5,068 nucleotides of DNA from Prevotella sp. GTDB taxonomy: Bacteria > Bacteroidota > Bacteroidia > Bacteroidales > Bacteroidaceae. This document shows, one piece after another, positions 1-5,068 of this stretch (positions within the stretch are counted from its first letter, which is position 1; each line of letters opens with the position of its first letter). Below the pieces are notes generated by a model that ran no database searches, was not told the DNA's origin, and saw only the letters and a list, made by a program, of their open reading frames with translations. Position numbers and translations under genes: made by a program. The DNA is taken from assembly GCA_017442765.1 (NCBI GenBank), contig JAFRZC010000155.1, forward strand, positions 1 through 5,068. The letters run 5' to 3'.

Positions 1-1207
1 CCTCGGCGACAGCAGCTGCATCAACTGCGGCCAGTGCGTCCAGGTATGCCCCGTCGGTGCCCTCACCCTCGTCGACAACATCAGCGATGTCCTTAAGGCC
101 ATCGCCGACCCGACCAAGAAGGTCGTCGTCCAGACCGCTCCCGCCGTCCGCGTCGCCCTCGGCGAAGAGTTCGGCATGCAGCCCGGCGAAATCGTCACCG
201 GCAAGATGGCCGCCGCCCTCCGCCGTCTCGGCTTCGACCAGGTCTACGACACCGACTGGAGCGCCGACCTCACCATCATGGAGGAAGGCACCGAGCTCCT
301 CGGCCGCCTGCAGAAAGCCCTCAAGGGCGAAGAGGTGAAGCTGCCTATGTTCACCTCCTGCTGCCCCGCATGGGTTGCCTTCTACGAGAAGAACTTCCCC
401 GACCTGCTCGAGTACCCCTCGACCGCCAAGTCGCCCCAGGGCATGTTCGGTGCCGTCGCCAAGAACTACCTGGCTCCCAAGCTGGGCGTCAAGCGCGAAG
501 ACCTCGTTGTCGTCTCCGTCATGCCTTGCCTCGCCAAGAAGAGCGAGCTGGCACGTGAAGAACTCGGCGTAAACGGTGACCAGGATGTCAACATCAGCAT
601 CAGCACCCGCGAGTTGGCTCACATGATTCGTCAGTGCAACCTCAACCTCAACGACATGCCCGAAGAGGACTTCGACAGCCCGCTCGGCCAGTCGTCTGGT
701 GCCGCTGTCATCTTCGGTTCCACCGGCGGTGTCATGGAGGCCGCTCTCCGTACCGCCTACGAACTCCACACCGGCAAGACCCTCCCGCGTATCGACTTCG
801 AGGAGACCCGCGGATTCCAGGGCATCAAGGAGGCCACCATCGACTTCGACGGCTTCCCGCTGAAGATTGCTGTGGCTTACAGCCTCGGCAACGCCCGCAA
901 GATTATGGAAGAGGTTCGCAACGGCAACCCCAACGGCTACCATTTTGTCGAGGTCATGGCATGCCCCGGCGGCTGCATCGGCGGCGCCGGCCAGCCCTAC
1001 CACCACGGCAACAGCAACATCATCCGCAAGCGTATGGAGGCCATCTACCGCGAGGACGCCGGCAAGCCCATCCGCAAGAGCCACGAGAACCCCGAGATTA
1101 TCGCCATCTACGACGAGTACTACGGTAAGCCCTGCGGCCACCTCAGCCATGAACAGCTCCATACCCACTACTTCGACAAGAGCGACAAACTCGAAGCAAC
1201 AAAGTAA
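1..1207 (+). CDS. hydA: [FeFe] hydrogenase catalytic subunit (HndD/HydA-like), 5' end missing
   Basis: This is the catalytic subunit that makes or oxidises H2 at the H-cluster, probably in the cytoplasm. The gene enters from the left; the first full codon is at 2, leaving 401 residues before the TAA. Order seen: a 4Fe-4S motif CxxCxxCxxxCP (17-52); the proton-path stretch MEEGTE (278-295); H-cluster motif 1 TSCCPAW (353-373); motif 2 MPCLAKKSE (521-547); motif 3 EVMACPGGCIGGAGQP (950-997); and a C-terminal small-subunit-like segment with SHEQLHTHY. In Clostridium pasteurianum CpI numbering, recalled from the family, counterparts of C299, C300, S319, E279, E282, M353, C355, K358, M497, C499 and C503 are all present, so the enzyme looks intact where visible. 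Full-length relatives have roughly 580 residues, so about 180 N-terminal residues (2Fe-2S and other Fe-S domains) lie outside. ATG 176 is an internal methionine, because the ferredoxin motif precedes it in the same frame. The hndA-like gene downstream supports an NAD(P)-linked multimeric enzyme; bifurcation itself is inference. Confidence 0.96.
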   Translation, partial: LGDSSCINCGQCVQVCPVGALTLVDNISDVLKAIADPTKKVVVQTAPAVRVALGEEFGMQPGEIVTGKMAAALRRLGFDQVYDTDWSADLTIMEEGTELLGRLQKALKGEEVKLPMFTSCCPAWVAFYEKNFPDLLEYPSTAKSPQGMFGAVAKNYLAPKLGVKREDLVVVSVMPCLAKKSELAREELGVNGDQDVNISISTRELAHMIRQCNLNLNDMPEEDFDSPLGQSSGAAVIFGSTGGVMEAALRTAYELHTGKTLPRIDFEETRGFQGIKEATIDFDGFPLKIAVAYSLGNARKIMEEVRNGNPNGYHFVEVMACPGGCIGGAGQPYHHGNSNIIRKRMEAIYREDAGKPIRKSHENPEIIAIYDEYYGKPCGHLSHEQLHTHYFDKSDKLEATK

Positions 1208-1216
1208 ATATTAATG

Positions 1217-1296
1217 TTTGAATGCCTGAATGCTTGATTGTTTGAGTATTTGGGCTGCGTAAGCCACTCAAGCAATCAAGCAATCAAGCAATCAGG
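1217..1296 (+). repeat. Inverted array of 8-base repeats forming a long hairpin
   Basis: The hydA-hndA spacer contains degenerate octamers on the left (such as tttgaatg, cctgaatg, cttgattg) and three exact copies of caagcaat on the right (1269-1292). The arms are complementary. The core TGCTTGATTGTTTGAGT (1231-1247) pairs with ACTCAAGCAATCAAGCA (1266-1282) with a single G-U pair. Pairing extends outward to about 1217 and 1296 with a few mismatches, and the loop holds a smaller ggct/agcc stem (1252-1255 with 1261-1264). It has no T-tract at its 3' side, so it does not look like a simple terminator. It lies in the presumed leader of hndA, ending 13 bases before the start codon. It could tune translation, protect mRNA ends or modulate readthrough; none of these is shown. 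Confidence 0.8.
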
Positions 1297-1309
1297 AAAT
1301 AAAAAAATT

Positions 1310-1786
1310 ATGGCAAATATCAAGTTATCCGAAGATAAAATCAATATTATCAAAGAGATTGCCAAATCCTTTGGTAACCGTGCCGGTGAGGTTATCAACG
1401 TCCTCCACCAGGTGCAGGGCAAGTTCGGCTATCTGCCCGCCGAGGTGCAGGAAGTCGTCGCCCATGAGCTCAACATCCCCGTGTCGCGCGTATACGGCAT
1501 CGTCTCCTTCTACAGCTTCTTCACCATGGAGCCCAAGGGCGAGCATCCTATCGATGTCTGCCTTGGTACCGCCTGCTATGTGCGTGGTGCCGAGAAGGTT
1601 CTCGACGCTTTCGCCCGCGAGCTGAACGTCCAGATCGGCAAGTGCACCGCCGACGGCAAGTTCTCGCTCAACACCCTCCGTTGCGTCGGTGCCTGCGGTC
1701 TCGCCCCCGTCGCCATGATCGGCGACAAGGTCTACGGCCGTCTCACCCCCGACCAGATTCCCGGCATCATCGCCGAGTACAAATAA
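1310..1786 (+). CDS. hndA: NADH-dependent hydrogenase [2Fe-2S] subunit, HndA/NuoE family
   Basis: This encodes 158 residues, the usual length for the NuoE-like (thioredoxin-fold, complex I 24 kDa) family. An N-terminal helical part contains the typical GYLPAEVQEVVAHEL and SRVYGIVSFYSFF stretches (residues 40-71). The ferredoxin domain follows, with four cluster ligands: C84 and C89 in CLGTAC, C125 and C129 in CVGAC. The subunit holds a [2Fe-2S] cluster and works beside the FMN/NAD-binding HndC/NuoF-type flavoprotein in soluble [FeFe] hydrogenases. I chose ATG 1310 because the family starts close to this point. The longer frame from TTG 1238 would translate the hairpin repeat into low-quality sequence. 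Placement right after hydA argues for a hydrogenase role, not complex I. Having hndA last, after hydA, differs from the hndABCD order known in Desulfovibrio. The gene is probably read from the upstream hydrogenase promoter. Confidence 0.94.
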   Translation: MANIKLSEDKINIIKEIAKSFGNRAGEVINVLHQVQGKFGYLPAEVQEVVAHELNIPVSRVYGIVSFYSFFTMEPKGEHPIDVCLGTACYVRGAEKVLDAFARELNVQIGKCTADGKFSLNTLRCVGACGLAPVAMIGDKVYGRLTPDQIPGIIAEYK

Positions 1787-1807
1787 GTCGGCAGGTGATT
1801 AAACAGT

Positions 1808-1837
1808 AGAGTGGGGTTGCCATCGGCACCCCGCTCT
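1808..1837 (+). terminator. Rho-independent-type terminator after hndA
   Basis: A strong hairpin starts 22 bases after the hndA stop. AGAG-T-GGGG (1808-1816) pairs with CCCC-G-CTCT (1829-1837) through nine pairs including one T-G. It continues past a one-base bulge as TGCC/GGCA around the 3-base loop ATC. The tail after the stem is only moderately T-rich (ttcttc). The position fits the end of the hydrogenase transcript. Confidence 0.75.
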
Positions 1838-1847
1838 TTCTTCATGT

Positions 1848-1880
1848 CCGTTGCATCGGATTTGCAATCCGATGCAACGG
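1848..1880. repeat. Perfect 15-bp palindrome with 3-base loop (REP-like)
   Basis: CCGTTGCATCGGATT (1848-1862) is followed by the loop TGC and then its exact reverse complement AATCCGATGCAACGG (1866-1880). It starts 10 bases after the terminator stem and has no T-run on either side, so a second terminator is less likely. A compact perfect palindrome just downstream of an operon resembles a REP/BIME-type element, the kind mobilised or maintained by Y1-type RAYT transposases. That identity is inference; no transposase is in the window. Confidence 0.75.
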
Positions 1881-2007
1881 TACCTTTAATCGCAATATTC
1901 CAATACGGAAGAGTTTTTTTGTTTCAAAAGTCCCTTTGGGATATGGGTCTACAATGGTGTATGGACGGAATTGGTTACCGCTAGGTCGCCGTTATAGTGA
2001 GCAATAA
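1881..2007. other. Non-coding spacer with relic-like reading frames on both strands
   Basis: No gene with a credible start is seen here. On the - strand a frame of 49 codons is open between stops at 1992-1994 and 1842-1844, with no ATG near its beginning. It includes coherent-looking peptide such as YPKGTFETKKLFRIGILRL. On the + strand a frame is open from 1810 to the stop at 2005-2007, ending in NWLPLGRRYSEQ. Neither starts well and both run through the palindrome. I therefore read it as part of a repeated intergenic module or a decayed gene. The stretch also has a small tccc/ggga hairpin at 1931-1941. Confidence 0.35.
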
Positions 2008-2011
2008 AAGC

Positions 2012-2045
2012 CTAAGTTCAACTAATAAATGCTACTTTTGCAAAT
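2012..2045 (+). promoter_or_regulatory. Bacteroidota-type promoter for the lipoprotein gene
   Basis: TACTTTTG at 2033-2040 matches the Bacteroidota -7 consensus TAnnTTTG. No clear -33 TTTG/TTG is visible about 20 bases upstream, only aagttc (2014-2019), so the upstream half is weak. Initiation would fall near 2045-2048, giving a leader of about 60 bases before ATG 2105. Confidence 0.7.
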
Positions 2046-2104
2046 GATACTAACTTAATAAATATTCTCAACGAAGTTGCATTGATAACTTGAATTCTGC
2101 AAAA

Positions 2105-2593
2105 ATGAAAACTGCAAAAAGTATTACCCTGTTAGTCTCTGCGGCCTTGATGGTGTTCGCCTCGTGTGGCGAGAAGGAAGGCAACACCCCTGCTGGGAAC
2201 GACAATCCCGGCAACAACCAAAACCCGCAAACCGAGGAGATGATTGTAGGCAACTGGAATGAAACTGTGGCTCTCTACATCTATTCCCAAAACGGTACAT
2301 GCGACACCACCTCGATGTTCGAGGATGGCGAGTCCATCGTGATGACCTTCAATGCTGACAAAACCTACACAAGCATCTACCATTCCACAGATGGTGACTC
2401 TGAAGAAGATGGCACTTGGGCGGTAACTGGCGACAAGTTGACCTTGAAGACAGAATTTGGTCCTATGGACTACACTATCGACCAGCTGGATGCCTCGGTC
2501 TTCAACGTCACCCACAACGAGGAGGACGAGGACGAAGACGAAGATGGCTCCTACTCTGTCAGTATCATCAGAATGACGAAGATAGCACGATAA
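2105..2593 (+). CDS. Small lipoprotein, probable lipocalin-like domain
   Basis: This encodes 162 residues. Residues 1-21 are a lipoprotein signal: MKTAKS, a hydrophobic stretch LLVSAALMVFA, then the lipobox FASC with the lipidated cysteine at 21. A flexible linker rich in G, N, P and Q (about 22-44) follows. The body looks like the small beta-barrel lipocalin-like lipoproteins of Bacteroidota: IVGNWNETV (47-55), a TFNADKTYTS strand turn (81-90) and GTWAVTGDKLTLK (103-115). Near the end is an acidic run EEDEDEDED (139-147). Residues after the cysteine (GEKEG) are mildly acidic, only a weak match to the surface-export signal of this phylum, so inner versus outer face is open. I chose ATG 2105 because it gives a standard signal peptide; TTG 2090 only adds MNSAK. 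The ligand is unknown. The gene has its own promoter and lies 34 bases before the next gene. Confidence 0.85.
   Translation: MKTAKSITLLVSAALMVFASCGEKEGNTPAGNDNPGNNQNPQTEEMIVGNWNETVALYIYSQNGTCDTTSMFEDGESIVMTFNADKTYTSIYHSTDGDSEEDGTWAVTGDKLTLKTEFGPMDYTIDQLDASVFNVTHNEEDEDEDEDGSYSVSIIRMTKIAR
2519..2545 (+). repeat. In-frame GAN-codon repeat encoding an acidic run
   Basis: Nine consecutive codons are GAG, GAC, GAA or GAT, coding for alternating Glu and Asp near the lipoprotein C-terminus. Changes of whole codons would keep the frame, so length may vary between strains. The run may form an acidic loop between strands, possibly cation-binding; that is speculation. Confidence 0.7.
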
Positions 2594-2627
2594 TTTGATT
2601 ATTCTTGCGATAATCCCAAGAAAAAGT

Positions 2628-3941
2628 ATGAAAAACACGTTTCTTTTGTTGACCTTTATGCTGGCTATCGGTGCGGCGGGCGCACAGGACAAGTTTTTTA
2701 CCATTAAGGGCAAAGTCACTGACAACAAGACAAAAGAGGCTCTGCCGGGAGTGACGATCCACGTGCAGGGCAAACAGGTCTTCACACAGACCAACGGCGA
2801 CGGCAACTACGTGCTCAAGGTGCCGGAGCAATTCCGTGGTTCGAATGTCATCTACAATGTCTTCGGCTATGCCCGCGACACTATGACGGTGAAGGAGGCT
2901 GCGAAACGCCCTAACGTCAAACTGAAAAGGGGTGGTGCCATCAACCTCAACAAGGTGACCGTCAGCGAGTACACTCCACAGTCGCTCGTCAAGGAGGCAG
3001 TGAACCGTATACCGCAGAATTTCTGGACTGACACGATGGTTGGCACCTACTTCTACCGCGACGTTCGCCAGCTCGAAGACAGTCTCTACCTCTTCGACGA
3101 GATGGTGTTCGACGCCCTCCGCGTGGGATACGACAAACATCACACTCTCGAAAGAAGGGGCGGAAGAGAAGGAAATCTTGTCAAAAGCAACTACAAGGCC
3201 ATCCTCTTCTCACGCCTGCTGGTCAACGACACGGCTTACATCAAAAAGATTACCGGCGGCACAGGCAGTTTCCGACTCACCTATTCGGACAATGACGTGC
3301 TTGTCGACCCCGTCGAGATACCAAACACGACCAGCTATCTCTCCACTTCGAAGCGTAGTCTTAAGTCGTGGAAATACAAAATGGAGACATTCACCGCCAC
3401 GGAAGATGTTGAGTATTACTTGGTAACAATGACGAAGAGTCTAAATTCATTTGGTCCAACTGAATACAGAATTGTACTCACCATTCGCAGGAGCGATCTT
3501 GCCATCGTGAGGGTGGAGTTCAACTACGACTCGAAAGAAAACGACTATCCCTGGCCTATGAACAAGCTCAGCCAGAAGGTTGGCAGGGATTCCATCCATT
3601 ACACCGAAAGGAAGGTATGCAACTACGGCGAAGTGGAAGGCAAAATGACGCTGACCTCATATACCGAGCACGAGACGGCGACCTTCTTCTATTCGAACGA
3701 CACCATGTATGGCCAACGTGAGCAGCATTTTGTCTACGACGTGCAGTGCGTGCTCACCTCGCAGCGCCGTGGCGATGCCTCGTTCTTCGACGCGAACAAC
3801 ATCCAGACGCCCGTCCGCATCGCCGTCTCCGACCGCCAGGGAGGCGAGCTGCGCTACGACGAGGATTTCTGGAACCAGTACAACTTCGTCCCCATCGAAG
3901 CCGCCCTGCTGGAAAAACTGGAAAAGAAACTGAAGCAATAA
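2628..3941 (+). CDS. Secreted protein with carboxypeptidase-regulatory-like domain
   Basis: This encodes 437 residues. A Sec signal peptide (MKNTFLLLTFMLAIGAAGA, cleavage probably before Q20) is followed by a CarboxypepD_reg-like beta-sandwich. That domain begins IKGKVTDNKTKEALPGVTI (26-44) and includes the NGDGNYVLKVP turn (56-66), ending near residue 101. The remaining ~330 residues have no TonB plug or barrel signature. They resemble the soluble part of Bacteroidota proteins annotated only as carboxypeptidase-like regulatory domain-containing or DUF5686-like: a conserved helix SLVKEAVNRIP (119-129), then FYRD, and a C-terminal FWNQYNFVP (414-422). It probably acts in the periplasm or at the outer membrane; enzymatic activity is not suggested, since the domain name reflects fold only. 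I chose ATG 2628 because it begins the signal peptide; the frame from 2595 adds 11 residues with no value. It is probably co-transcribed with the upstream lipoprotein gene. Confidence 0.87.
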   Translation: MKNTFLLLTFMLAIGAAGAQDKFFTIKGKVTDNKTKEALPGVTIHVQGKQVFTQTNGDGNYVLKVPEQFRGSNVIYNVFGYARDTMTVKEAAKRPNVKLKRGGAINLNKVTVSEYTPQSLVKEAVNRIPQNFWTDTMVGTYFYRDVRQLEDSLYLFDEMVFDALRVGYDKHHTLERRGGREGNLVKSNYKAILFSRLLVNDTAYIKKITGGTGSFRLTYSDNDVLVDPVEIPNTTSYLSTSKRSLKSWKYKMETFTATEDVEYYLVTMTKSLNSFGPTEYRIVLTIRRSDLAIVRVEFNYDSKENDYPWPMNKLSQKVGRDSIHYTERKVCNYGEVEGKMTLTSYTEHETATFFYSNDTMYGQREQHFVYDVQCVLTSQRRGDASFFDANNIQTPVRIAVSDRQGGELRYDEDFWNQYNFVPIEAALLEKLEKKLKQ

Positions 3942-3946
3942 ACCTG

Positions 3947-3992
3947 TCACAATTCACTAATCACAATTCACTAATCACAATTCACTAATCAC
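3947..3992. repeat. Tandem repeat: 3 x 14 bp plus partial copy
   Basis: TCACAATTCACTAA occurs three times without change (3947-3960, 3961-3974, 3975-3988), followed by a partial TCAC. Each unit is itself two 7-base words, TCACAAT and TCACTAA. The array fills most of the 64-base gap between two genes and ends 13 bases before the next start codon. Perfect identity suggests recent expansion, so copy number may differ between strains. It has no inverted symmetry to act as a terminator. Confidence 0.95.
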
Positions 3993-4005
3993 TTTTTCAC
4001 CAACC

Positions 4006-4866
4006 ATGGACACATCGAACATCATCAACCCGCCGGAGGTGGAACTGAAGCCGGGGCACGGGGGATTCTGGAAGCAGCTGGGCATGCTGGTGCTCGGCAC
4101 CACGGTGTCGCTGGTGCTCACCTTCGGCACGGCGTGGATTATCGAGCATCACCAACGCGCCAAGGACCGCCGCCTGACGGCCCTGATGGTGATGAGCAAC
4201 ATCGAGGCCTTCGCGCAGCAGCTGGACAACCTCTACGCCCAGATGGACGGGGCCGACACGGCTTCCACCTGGCTGCTTACCCGCCCCGAGGAGAAGCTTG
4301 CGTTGCTGCCCTCAAGCCAACTGCAAGCGATAATCAACAAGGCCTTTGTCTGGGATGCCATCACCTATGACAAGTCGACCGAGAACATCTTCTCCAACAA
4401 CATCGACACGTGGAAAAACCTGGGCAACTTCCAGTTCATCGACAACGTGGGGCGGTGCTTCTCCACGATGCGCCTTGCGGAAGAAATGTGGAACAACCGT
4501 CAGACTGAAATACAATCCACGCAGAAAGAGGTGACGAACCGCAATGCGAGCAGCCCCGACAAGATAAATCCGATGATGGCTTTGATTCTTGACCCGTCGT
4601 TCAGAAAGCTGCTTCAATATCAGCACTCGTGGCGCAACTGGCTCCGCAGCAGCGCCGAGGAGCTGCGCTACTACAACCGGCAGAACATGGCCGCCATCGG
4701 CATCAGCGAGCAGGAGGTGATGGACTTCCTCAAGGCGCGCCAGCAGGAAATCAACGTCGGCGTGGAGTCGCCCGACGACGAGGCGCTCAAAGTCCCGCGC
4801 CCCGACAGCCGCTGCCTGACCACCTACAGCCGGTATGACTCCATCATCGACGGTGCGGCAAAATGA
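4006..4866 (+). CDS. Single-pass membrane protein of unknown function
   Basis: I do not recognise this 286-residue protein. The N-terminus is short and polar, then one transmembrane segment spans about residues 25-46 (from LGMLVLG to GTAWII), followed at once by the basic stretch HHQRAKDRR. The rest is soluble and mostly helical, rich in Q, N, E and R, with several Trp-containing amphipathic stretches such as HSWRNWLRSSAEELRYY (207-223) and SEQEVMDFLKARQQE (234-248). There is no signal-peptidase or lipobox site, so it is probably an anchored membrane protein. Positive charge just after the membrane segment hints that the large domain is cytoplasmic, but the N-terminal side also has lysines, so topology is open. 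ATG 4006 is the first start in frame and follows a 14-bp repeat array. It may be transcribed with the two envelope genes upstream. Helix content after an N-terminal anchor recalls other uncharacterised Bacteroidota membrane proteins, without a firm family match. Confidence 0.78.
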   Translation: MDTSNIINPPEVELKPGHGGFWKQLGMLVLGTTVSLVLTFGTAWIIEHHQRAKDRRLTALMVMSNIEAFAQQLDNLYAQMDGADTASTWLLTRPEEKLALLPSSQLQAIINKAFVWDAITYDKSTENIFSNNIDTWKNLGNFQFIDNVGRCFSTMRLAEEMWNNRQTEIQSTQKEVTNRNASSPDKINPMMALILDPSFRKLLQYQHSWRNWLRSSAEELRYYNRQNMAAIGISEQEVMDFLKARQQEINVGVESPDDEALKVPRPDSRCLTTYSRYDSIIDGAAK

Positions 4867-4926
4867 CAGGGACAAAAAGTGAGTATGCTAAGAAGGATAG
4901 AAAAGGTATACTTTTTCCAGACATGG

Positions 4927-4972
4927 CATTTTTTTTCCTTTTTCCAAAAAAAAGTGTATCTTTGCAAAAAAA
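4927..4972 (+). promoter_or_regulatory. Bacteroidota-type promoter with flanking T/A tracts
   Basis: TATCTTTG at 4957-4964 fits the -7 consensus TAnnTTTG. The -33 region is a run of T (4929-4936) and ccttttt with no TTTG word. Upstream T8 (4929-4936) and A8 (4946-4953) tracts could bend DNA or act like an UP element, and could also pair as a weak hairpin. Initiation near 4969-4972 would leave a leader of only about 7-10 bases before ATG 4979. Confidence 0.72.
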
Positions 4973-4978
4973 ATAACC

Positions 4979-5068
4979 ATGATATTATATTTCACTGGGA
5001 CAGGAAACAGCCTCGCCGTCGCACAGAAAATTGCTGAGGCAACAGGTGACAAGACAATGGCGATGGCG
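4979..5068 (+). CDS. Flavodoxin-fold protein, probable EFR1 family, 3' end missing
   Basis: Thirty codons are open to the right edge with no stop. The peptide starts MILYFTGTGNSLAVAQKIAE, a first beta strand, then the FMN-phosphate loop TGTGNS (codons at 4994-5011), then the first helix. The YFTGTGNS form is typical of the EFR1 family, where a flavodoxin domain is followed by two 4Fe-4S motifs (about 250 residues in total). The second half lies outside the window, so a plain flavodoxin cannot be excluded. It would act as a cytoplasmic electron carrier or oxidoreductase. The start is supported by the Bacteroidota promoter 15 bases upstream of ATG and by the family's N-terminus beginning just before the first strand. 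It is a separate transcription unit from the envelope genes. Confidence 0.85.
   Translation, partial: MILYFTGTGNSLAVAQKIAEATGDKTMAMA

Noticed and set aside
1247..1256. Possible -7 promoter element for hndA (tatttggg)
   Set aside because: The two bases required between TA and TTTG are missing. The gene is more simply read from upstream.
1238..1309. N-terminal extension of hndA from TTG 1238
   Set aside because: It would translate the hairpin repeat array. ATG 1310 gives the normal family length and N-terminus.
2597..2615. Small inverted repeat gattat/ataatc between the lipoprotein and the secreted protein genes
   Set aside because: Six A/T-rich pairs with no T-tract; it is unlikely to stop transcription between genes only 34 bases apart.
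2132..2806. Long open frame on the - strand (224 codons) across the lipoprotein and its neighbour
   Set aside because: It overlaps two well-supported + strand genes and spans their junction. Its peptide has no recognisable domain, so it reflects codon bias of the other strand.
2568..3143. Open frame of 191 codons on the - strand opposite the secreted protein
   Set aside because: It is antisense to a gene with a signal peptide and a recognised domain, and has no signature of its own.
3947..3992. Direct repeats considered as a CRISPR array
   Set aside because: The units are 14 bases and abut with no spacers between them, so this is a simple tandem repeat.
4312..4875. Open frame of 187 codons on the - strand opposite the membrane protein
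   Set aside because: It is antisense to a + strand gene with a clear transmembrane segment. The translated peptide is rich in V, A and H, typical of GC-rich antisense frames, with no promoter.
4900..4917. Possible terminator: gaaaag/cttttt around the loop gtata
   Set aside because: The stem is short and almost all A-T, and the T-run is part of the stem. It is too weak to call, though a terminator is expected in this gap.

Overview
The window looks like a piece of a Bacteroidota chromosome, most likely order Bacteroidales. Two intergenic regions carry the TAnnTTTG type of -7 promoter element used by the Bacteroidota housekeeping sigma factor. Start codons lack clear Shine-Dalgarno sequences. 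The genes are envelope types common in that phylum: a lipocalin-like lipoprotein and a secreted protein with a carboxypeptidase-regulatory-like domain. All supported genes read on the + strand. Coding DNA is GC-rich, spacers are AT-rich.

Region 1 (1-1837) is a redox module. It holds the C-terminal two thirds of a multi-domain [FeFe] hydrogenase catalytic subunit, with all H-cluster ligands and proton-path residues visible, then a thioredoxin-like [2Fe-2S] subunit of the HndA/NuoE family. The pair suggests an NAD(P)-linked, possibly electron-bifurcating hydrogenase. The flavoprotein (HndC/NuoF) subunit is not in view and may lie upstream. The two genes are separated by an unusual inverted array of 8-base units that can fold into a long hairpin. 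The module ends in a good hairpin terminator.

Region 2 (1838-2104) has no convincing gene. It holds a perfect 15-bp palindrome, a stretch open on both strands that looks like a repeat or gene relic, and a Bacteroidota promoter.

Region 3 (2105-4866) holds three envelope genes: a small lipoprotein with an acidic tail, a secreted protein of about 437 residues with an N-terminal beta-sandwich domain, and an unrecognised single-pass membrane protein. The first two are 34 bases apart and probably co-transcribed. A 14-base tandem repeat, built of 7-base sub-units, separates the second from the third.

Region 4 (4867-5068) is an A/T-tract-rich promoter followed by the first 30 codons of a flavodoxin-fold protein, probably of the EFR1 (flavodoxin plus ferredoxin) type. 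The window cuts it off.

I see no CRISPR array, RNA gene, insertion sequence or defence system. The most unusual features are the intergenic repeats, not the proteins.
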